DNA of 64,000 nucleotides from JAZDOK01 sp043798715. GTDB lineage: Bacteria; Vulcanimicrobiota; JAZDOK01. Under the pieces are notes generated by a model. The model was not told where the DNA came from. It did not search any database and saw nothing but the letters and a program-made list of their open reading frames with translations. The position numbers were made by a program, and so were the translations under genes. Positions 58,903 to 64,000 of the stretch are shown here, one piece after another. The stretch lies in contig JAZDOK010000099.1 of the NCBI GenBank assembly GCA_043798715.1, positions 1 through 64,000 of the forward strand. Direction: 5' to 3'. Within the stretch, counting starts at the first letter, position 1. Each line of letters opens with the position of its first letter.

Positions 58903-59631
58903 ATGGAGGAAAAATCAGGTCGCGCCTGGGTGAAGATGCCTTTCTGCGTGATCGTTCCCTGCTTCAACGAGAAGGGAAACCTCGGTCCCCTGGTCGATTC
59001 AATTCTGGGAATATTCGATGAATTCAACCTGCCCGGCAGAATTCTTGTCGTAAATGACGGTTCCACCGATGGCACGGGGGAACTGGCCGATGAGCTGGCC
59101 TTAAAACACGAAAGGATTCGAGTGCTTCATCAGCCGGAAAACAGGGGCCTGGCCCGGGCATTGAGCCTGGCGTTTTCCGAGGTCAGGGAGGAGATCCTCA
59201 TCACCATCGATGCCGATCAGAGCATGGATCCATCATATATCCCCGCACTGTTAAAAAACCTGGATGCCAGCGATCTGGTCATCGCCTCCCGCCATGTTAA
59301 AGGAGGCCGGATCGAGGGTTTCCCCGCTTACCGGATTTTTGGGAGCCGGATGGTCAATGCACTGGCTTCAAGTATTCTCAGGCTTGATATCCGGGATGTT
59401 ACCTGCGGATACCGGGCTTACAAAAAAGAGTGTCTGAAAGGCGCTTCCATTACCGATACGCCCATGGCAAGTTTTCAGGTCGAAATTCTATGGCAGGCTG
59501 TAAAAAACGGAGCCCGGGTCAGTGAAGTTCCGATTATTGAAAAGCCGCGGGCTCATGGGGAATCCAAATTCAGGCTCGCAGTTGAAGTAACTTCCTTCAT
59601 CAGGCTGCTTATCAAGCTGAGGTTTTCGTGA
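58903..59631 (+). CDS. Glycosyltransferase family 2, polyprenol-phosphate sugar synthase-like
   Basis: The 242-residue protein has FCVIVPCFNEKGNLGPLV, VVNDGSTDGTGELADELA, and the metal motif ITIDADQSMDPSYI, then YRIFGSRMVNALASSIL and DVTCGYRAYKKECL, as in dolichol/polyprenol phosphate mannose synthase-like enzymes. No membrane helices follow, so it should be a soluble or peripheral enzyme moving sugar from a nucleotide to a lipid carrier. Its stop overlaps the radical SAM gene as GTGA. Confidence 0.9.
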   Translation: MEEKSGRAWVKMPFCVIVPCFNEKGNLGPLVDSILGIFDEFNLPGRILVVNDGSTDGTGELADELALKHERIRVLHQPENRGLARALSLAFSEVREEILITIDADQSMDPSYIPALLKNLDASDLVIASRHVKGGRIEGFPAYRIFGSRMVNALASSILRLDIRDVTCGYRAYKKECLKGASITDTPMASFQVEILWQAVKNGARVSEVPIIEKPRAHGESKFRLAVEVTSFIRLLIKLRFS

Positions 59632-61007
59632 ACGTACTGTTCTTGAATCTGCCTTCAAACTATATACGGGAAGGCCGCTGCCAGCAGAAAAAAAACACCC
59701 GCGCAACCTTTCTTCCGCCTCTTTCGCTGGCCTATGCCGCCTCTCTTCTCAGGGATAACGGTTTTAAAGTTCAGCTTCTGGACTGCGCCGCTCTTAAGAT
59801 GAATCCGGACGGTTTGAGAAGTAACTGTCAGTTGTTTAAGCCGGACCTGGTAATCATGAGCACAAGCACGCCCTCGGCTGACGAGGACCTTGAAATAATC
59901 GGCGAAATAAAGTCCTGGTTGAAAGTTCCGATGGCCGCCCTGGGCCCCCATGCCACCGCCTGCGATGAGGAGCTGCTTAAGGGCGGCCTGGATATAGTGG
60001 TCAGGGGAGAGCCGGCTCATACCTGCCTTGAAGTGGCCAGGAATCTCGGCTCACCGGGACTTAAGGAAGTTCAGGGAATATCCTTTATTAAAAACGAGAC
60101 CCTGATGCGCAACCCTCCCCGTCCTTTTATCAAGGACCTGGATTCCCTTCCTTTCCCGGCGCGCGACCTGCTTCCCAATGAGGAATACAGGCACGTGGTA
60201 AGCGGCCGCCCCTTTACGATGATCCAGACTTCCAGGGGTTGCCCGAATCAGTGCATTTTCTGCGTTTCCAGGCAGATTTATGGGCACGCCCTCCGCCAGC
60301 GGAGCGTTTCGAGCGTAATCGGGGAGATCCAGGAAGTTCAAAAACGTTTCGGCATCAATGACATCTACTTTTTTGCGGACACCTTCACCCTGGACCGGTC
60401 TTTCGTCCTTAACCTGTGCCAGGAAATCACAAGGCGCAAGCTGGGGATTTCATGGTGGACCAACAGCCGGGTGGACTGCCTGGACGACGAGATGCTGGGG
60501 TTGATGCGATCTGCCGGCTGCGAGACGATGGGCCTTGGTTATGAATCCGCTTCACAGGAGATTCTTGACAGGAGCCGTAAGGGCATTACGATCGAGCACT
60601 CGCGCCGGGCCGCGGAAATGTGCCGCAAAGCCGGAATCGAAGTCTTCGGTTTTTTTGTTTTCGGCCTTCCGGGCGAAACCAGGAAAACAATAAATGAAAC
60701 CGTCCGCTTCGCCAGGAAACTGGACCCGGATTTTGCCGACTTTTTTCCCGCCGTGCCCTATCCCGGCACGGAATTATTCGAGATACTGAACTCCGAAGGG
60801 ATGATCGTGGACCGCAAGTGGTCTAATTACGAATATTCTTCATGCGTCATTCGGACAAAGGACATGAATGCTTTTCAACTGCGGGCCAGGATACTGGCTG
60901 CTTATGCTGAGTTTTACCTCCGTCCTTCCCCAATGCTAAGAGTTTGGCGCAAAACTTCCCCGCTGGGGCTGGTGAAGGCCGGGTTCCGGTATTTGCTGAA
61001 CCGATGA
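59628..61007 (+). CDS. B12-binding radical SAM enzyme
   Basis: A GTG start overlaps the GT2 stop. The 459-residue protein has an N-terminal cobalamin-binding domain (LPPLSLAYAASLLRDNGFKV, MAALGPHATACDEELLKGG, VRGEPAHTCLEV) and a radical SAM domain with TSRGCPNQCIFCVSRQIYG, a proper CxxxCxxC. Class B enzymes of this type methylate unactivated carbons or rearrange lipids and sugars. Genes for a glycosyltransferase and a deacetylase overlap it on both sides, so its substrate is probably a lipid-linked glycan or its lipid. Confidence 0.92.
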   Translation: MNVLFLNLPSNYIREGRCQQKKNTRATFLPPLSLAYAASLLRDNGFKVQLLDCAALKMNPDGLRSNCQLFKPDLVIMSTSTPSADEDLEIIGEIKSWLKVPMAALGPHATACDEELLKGGLDIVVRGEPAHTCLEVARNLGSPGLKEVQGISFIKNETLMRNPPRPFIKDLDSLPFPARDLLPNEEYRHVVSGRPFTMIQTSRGCPNQCIFCVSRQIYGHALRQRSVSSVIGEIQEVQKRFGINDIYFFADTFTLDRSFVLNLCQEITRRKLGISWWTNSRVDCLDDEMLGLMRSAGCETMGLGYESASQEILDRSRKGITIEHSRRAAEMCRKAGIEVFGFFVFGLPGETRKTINETVRFARKLDPDFADFFPAVPYPGTELFEILNSEGMIVDRKWSNYEYSSCVIRTKDMNAFQLRARILAAYAEFYLRPSPMLRVWRKTSPLGLVKAGFRYLLNR

Positions 61008-61819
61008 AGAATTACAGCATTCTAAGTTTTGACGTGGATTCCTGGAAGACGACCATGGAGGCCCATGGCCTAAAAAAAGACGTGGTTGGTGATTTTGTCA
61101 TCCAGGAGGGTTTGCCCAATATCCTCGATCTGCTCGCCCGGCAGGGAGTAAAATCCACATTTTTTTTAACGGGCCGTGAAGTGCTCCTCTATCCCGGGGA
61201 GCACCGGAGGATTGTGGATAACGGGCATGAGGCCGCCAATCACACTTTTTCCCACCACCCCTACTTCGGCTCTATGTCCGAAGAAGAGAAGAAAAAAGAG
61301 ATCATGGAGGCCGACCGGGTTGTTTCGGAATCCCTGGCCAAACCTGTTGGTTTCAGGGCCCCGGGTTACCAGATTGATGAAGTAACTTTGAAGATTCTCT
61401 CCGACATCGGCTATCTATACGATTCCTCAATTCTCCCGTATTTCTTGTTTTATCGCATGTTTCTCCACTCATCCCGGCAACCTCGCCATTCGGTTTCACC
61501 GATTCTGGAACTTCCAATTTCGTCTTCCGCGCTTTTCAGAATTCCCGTCAATGGGACCACGATAATAAACCTTGGGTATGAGTGGTTTAAAATTAATTGC
61601 CTTCTGCTGCTCAAAAAGGGCCTTCCGCTTAACATCAATTTTCACGCACGGGACGGCGTTAAATCTCTGCCGAAGGAAAAAGGCCTCCCTTTTTACCTGT
61701 ATCGCAACAAACAGGTTTCCCTGGAAATAATAAAGAGGGTCATCGGATTTCTTCAGGAAAACACTCAATTGCTCACCTGCGCACAATTCGCCGGCAAAAT
61801 GAAGGAATGTATTTTGTGA
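61004..61819 (+). CDS. NodB-type polysaccharide deacetylase
   Basis: ATG 61004 overlaps the radical SAM stop as ATGA; the longer frame from 60944 is not protein-like. The 271-residue protein has the NodB metal motifs LSFDVDSW and NHTFSHHPYF (Asp, His, His), the nearby GFRAPGYQIDE and a C-terminal INFHARD. No signal peptide is seen, so it may act in the cytoplasm or on the inner leaflet. It resembles the subgroup found in exopolysaccharide loci. It removes acetyl groups from N-acetyl sugars. Confidence 0.9.
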   Translation: MKNYSILSFDVDSWKTTMEAHGLKKDVVGDFVIQEGLPNILDLLARQGVKSTFFLTGREVLLYPGEHRRIVDNGHEAANHTFSHHPYFGSMSEEEKKKEIMEADRVVSESLAKPVGFRAPGYQIDEVTLKILSDIGYLYDSSILPYFLFYRMFLHSSRQPRHSVSPILELPISSSALFRIPVNGTTIINLGYEWFKINCLLLLKKGLPLNINFHARDGVKSLPKEKGLPFYLYRNKQVSLEIIKRVIGFLQENTQLLTCAQFAGKMKECIL

Positions 61820-61839
61820 AATTTATCAAGGAGAGGAGC

Positions 61840-64000
61840 ATGGGAATGAAGAGGCAGAGCAGCGATTTGGTCTCACGGGGAGGTTCTCCCTCTACCGAGC
61901 GCGTCAGGATAATGCGGGAGCGTTATCTTACCGAGCCGCTAATCATCGATACGGAGTACATTAAGTTATACACCGAGGCCCACCGTAGGACGGACGGGAT
62001 GAATGTCCTGGAGCGAAGGGCCGAGTGCCACGCCTCCGCTCTCGAACGCCTGACGCCCGTCATCCGGGAGGCGGAGATGTTTGTCGGAAGCAAGACCCGC
62101 TTTGTGCGCGGGGCCATCCCCTACTGCCACTATGCCTCCAGCTATATCCTAAGGGAATTCAATAAGGAAGAACACGAGGCCCAGGACCAAGTGACGGAGG
62201 TGGGCACCGGGGGCGGAATCGCCCGGGCGCGGGAGATGGCCGGGAATGGTGACTATGAATTTTTCGCCCACAAGTTTCTTCTCTCGCGGGATGATAAGGA
62301 GAGCCTCCGGGAGACCGCCCTGTACTGGCAGGGGAAGTGCCTGCAGGACGTCGGAGACGACCTCTGGAAAAACGCTTTCGATAAAGCCGGTTATATTGAA
62401 AACGGCTGGAAAGCCGTGCTCTATACCGCGCCCCACGATACCGCCCCCGAGGGCCGCTATGTCCTTGATTTTGAGACGGCCCTGGGCCGGGGATTTAATC
62501 GCATCATCGAAGAGATGAGGGAAAAAATCCATAAGTTTCCGGTCACCGATTATCGCTCGGCGGAAAAAGTGTATTTCTGGCGGGCCGGTATCCGGGTGCT
62601 TGAGGGCACGATCCGCTGGGCGCGGAACTACGGCCGGAAGGCCCGGGAGATGGCCGAGTCCGAGAATGACCCGCTTCGCCGGGAGGAACTCCTTGCGATT
62701 GCCGGGCGCTGCGAGCGCGTTCCGGCCAGGCCTCCGGAAGATTTCAGGGAGGCGATGCAGGCTTTCTGGCTTATTTACCTGGCCGGACACATAGAGGGCG
62801 CCCAGCTCGGGTACAGCCCGGGCCGCTTTGATCGCTATATGTATCCATACTACAAAAAAGATGTGGACGCCGGACTGATCACAGCGGCGGAGGCCCTCGA
62901 GTGGCTCGAAGCCTTGCGCGTCAAAATGACCGAAATAGAGTACGTGGCCTCATTTTCATGGGAAGGCCTGGGCTCAGGCAACCTCTACCAGAACATGATC
63001 CTGGGCGGAGTGGATGAGCACGGCCACCGGGCCGACAACCCCCTCTCCCTCCTCGTCCTGCAGTCGGCGATCAACTGCCGCACCATCCAGCCCACCCTCT
63101 CCATCTGGTACGACGACAGCCTCTCGGAGGAGTTCCTTCTCAAGGCGATCGAGTGCGTGAAGACGGGGTGCGGTTTTCCCGCCTGGTTCAACCTCAAGGT
63201 TTACCTCCAGCACGAGCTGGAGAAAAGCGGCCTTCCCCTCTCTACCATTAGAAAGTATGCCGCCATGGGCGGCTGCACCGAGCCCACTCTGGAAGGGATG
63301 AGCTATGGCATCGTGCAGGCGGGCTTCATCAACCACATGAAGCTCTTTGAACTGGCCCTCTTCGGCGGAGTGGATCCGAGGACAGGGATCGCCTTTGACC
63401 AAACCGCGCCACCCGGGGATTATGCCGAACTTATGGCCGCCTATCTTTTTCATCTCAAGAATGCCATCCGCAACTGGCAGCAGTACTGGAACTATGTGAT
63501 GGCGGCCCACCGCCAGACCTGCAATCTTGTCTATTCGTCGGTACTGGTCAGGGACTGCGTGGAGCGAGGGCTCTCTCTCGACGACGGAGGGGCCGTTTTA
63601 AACGGCACCCCGACCACCCTCAGCACGGGGATGGTGAACGTGGCCAACGCCCTGGCGGCGGTTAAGAAGCTGGTGGATGAGGAGAAGATCTGCACCATGA
63701 AAGATCTGTGCGAGGCCTGCCGCAAGAATTGGGAAGGCCATGAGGCCCTGCACCGGGAGGTTGTGGAGGCGCCCAAGTGGGGGAACAACGACGACTTCGT
63801 GGATAGGATCTACGAGGAGGTTTTCAACGTCTACTGCGATTTCGTTGGAGAACAGATAAACTACCTGGGGGTCCCCTACGATCCCTCCATGCTGGCCATC
63901 AGTACCCACGCGCCCTTCGGGAAGGTCTGCGGGGCGACGCCCGATGGGCGCCTGGCGGGGGAATCCCTCTGCGACGGAGTCACCTCTCCGGCTCCGGGGA
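61840..64000 (+). CDS. Glycyl radical enzyme (3' end outside window)
   Basis: ATG 61840 (or 61846, better spaced after AGGAG) opens a frame that runs off the window after 720 codons. The N-terminal PFL-like domain carries ERRAECHASALERLTPVIRE, GALYWQG-type helices and the active-site loop GGCTEPTLEG with the thiyl Cys (about residue 479) two residues before a Glu. That Cys-x-Glu pattern marks dehydratase/lyase/decarboxylase members, not pyruvate formate-lyase, which has Cys-Cys. FGKVCGATPDGRLAGESLCDG precedes the glycine-radical domain. The radical Gly and the activase are not in the window. The substrate cannot be named. Confidence 0.88.
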   Translation, partial: MGMKRQSSDLVSRGGSPSTERVRIMRERYLTEPLIIDTEYIKLYTEAHRRTDGMNVLERRAECHASALERLTPVIREAEMFVGSKTRFVRGAIPYCHYASSYILREFNKEEHEAQDQVTEVGTGGGIARAREMAGNGDYEFFAHKFLLSRDDKESLRETALYWQGKCLQDVGDDLWKNAFDKAGYIENGWKAVLYTAPHDTAPEGRYVLDFETALGRGFNRIIEEMREKIHKFPVTDYRSAEKVYFWRAGIRVLEGTIRWARNYGRKAREMAESENDPLRREELLAIAGRCERVPARPPEDFREAMQAFWLIYLAGHIEGAQLGYSPGRFDRYMYPYYKKDVDAGLITAAEALEWLEALRVKMTEIEYVASFSWEGLGSGNLYQNMILGGVDEHGHRADNPLSLLVLQSAINCRTIQPTLSIWYDDSLSEEFLLKAIECVKTGCGFPAWFNLKVYLQHELEKSGLPLSTIRKYAAMGGCTEPTLEGMSYGIVQAGFINHMKLFELALFGGVDPRTGIAFDQTAPPGDYAELMAAYLFHLKNAIRNWQQYWNYVMAAHRQTCNLVYSSVLVRDCVERGLSLDDGGAVLNGTPTTLSTGMVNVANALAAVKKLVDEEKICTMKDLCEACRKNWEGHEALHREVVEAPKWGNNDDFVDRIYEEVFNVYCDFVGEQINYLGVPYDPSMLAISTHAPFGKVCGATPDGRLAGESLCDGVTSPAPG

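Noticed and set aside
1..64000. tRNA or rRNA genes
   Set aside because: I looked through the intergenic stretches for cloverleaf-type and rRNA sequence and saw none. A covariance search would be decisive.

Overview
The window looks like a chromosomal segment from an uncultivated bacterium of moderately high GC content. ATG, GTG and TTG starts are all common, and many neighbouring genes overlap by 1 to 4 bases. An outer envelope is suggested by lipoproteins, an S46 dipeptidyl-peptidase, RseP and periplasmic C-terminal proteases. No rRNA, tRNA, CRISPR array or intact transposon was recognised. The mix of eukaryotic-type kinases, PQQ-like and other propeller proteins and soluble histidine kinases would fit one of the poorly sampled candidate phyla, but the sequence alone does not settle the phylum.

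Layout. 1-982 is the 3' end of a PQQ-like propeller gene with an exact 120-base period. 1021-6851 (minus) is a division and cell-wall operon: ftsE, ftsX, a LytM/EnvC-type M23 hydrolase and two tandem S41 proteases, the longer one ending in a zinc ribbon. 6903-16172 (mostly minus) is a signalling region: a CsaB-like pyruvyl transferase, a membrane FHA protein, a Ser/Thr kinase, an apparent pseudokinase, an unknown duplicated hydrophobic protein, a hybrid histidine kinase whose last receiver is in another frame, a third kinase and a DUF1893 protein. 16309-23160 is mixed: a lipoprotein, miaB, a VF530 protein, an AlbA_2 ATP-binding protein, a frameshifted HTH gene, a DUF697 protein and an L,D-transpeptidase flanked by two decayed miaB fragments that share one internal deletion.

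23161-28020 holds a GAF/GAF/PAS histidine kinase, hslU without hslV, and a membrane protein with a degenerate GGDEF domain. 28051-38661 is the conserved operon rpsB-tsf-pyrH-frr-(small gene)-uppS-cdsA-dxr-rseP-ispG, followed by a B12-binding/radical-SAM-like gene lacking one cluster cysteine and by galK. It links translation, nucleotide, lipid carrier and isoprenoid synthesis. 38730-51946 is accessory: membrane proteins, an E1-like adenylyltransferase, a methyltransferase, two predicted metallopeptidases, a CcdA-like/NapH-like membrane redox module ending in a VanX-like dipeptidase, a tandem flavodoxin-fold protein, a secreted 2H-phosphoesterase-like protein and a lipoprotein with 14 propeller-type repeats.

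52028-54689 joins a soluble histidine kinase with a TusA-DsrE2-DsrE sulfur-relay cluster. 54995-58840 holds a nitroreductase, an MFS transporter and the S46 peptidase. 58903-61819 is a tightly overlapping trio of glycosyltransferase, B12 radical SAM enzyme and polysaccharide deacetylase. The window ends inside a glycyl radical enzyme. Perfect TATAAT elements with an upstream TG recur, and at two genes they lie so close to the start codon that leaderless mRNAs are predicted.
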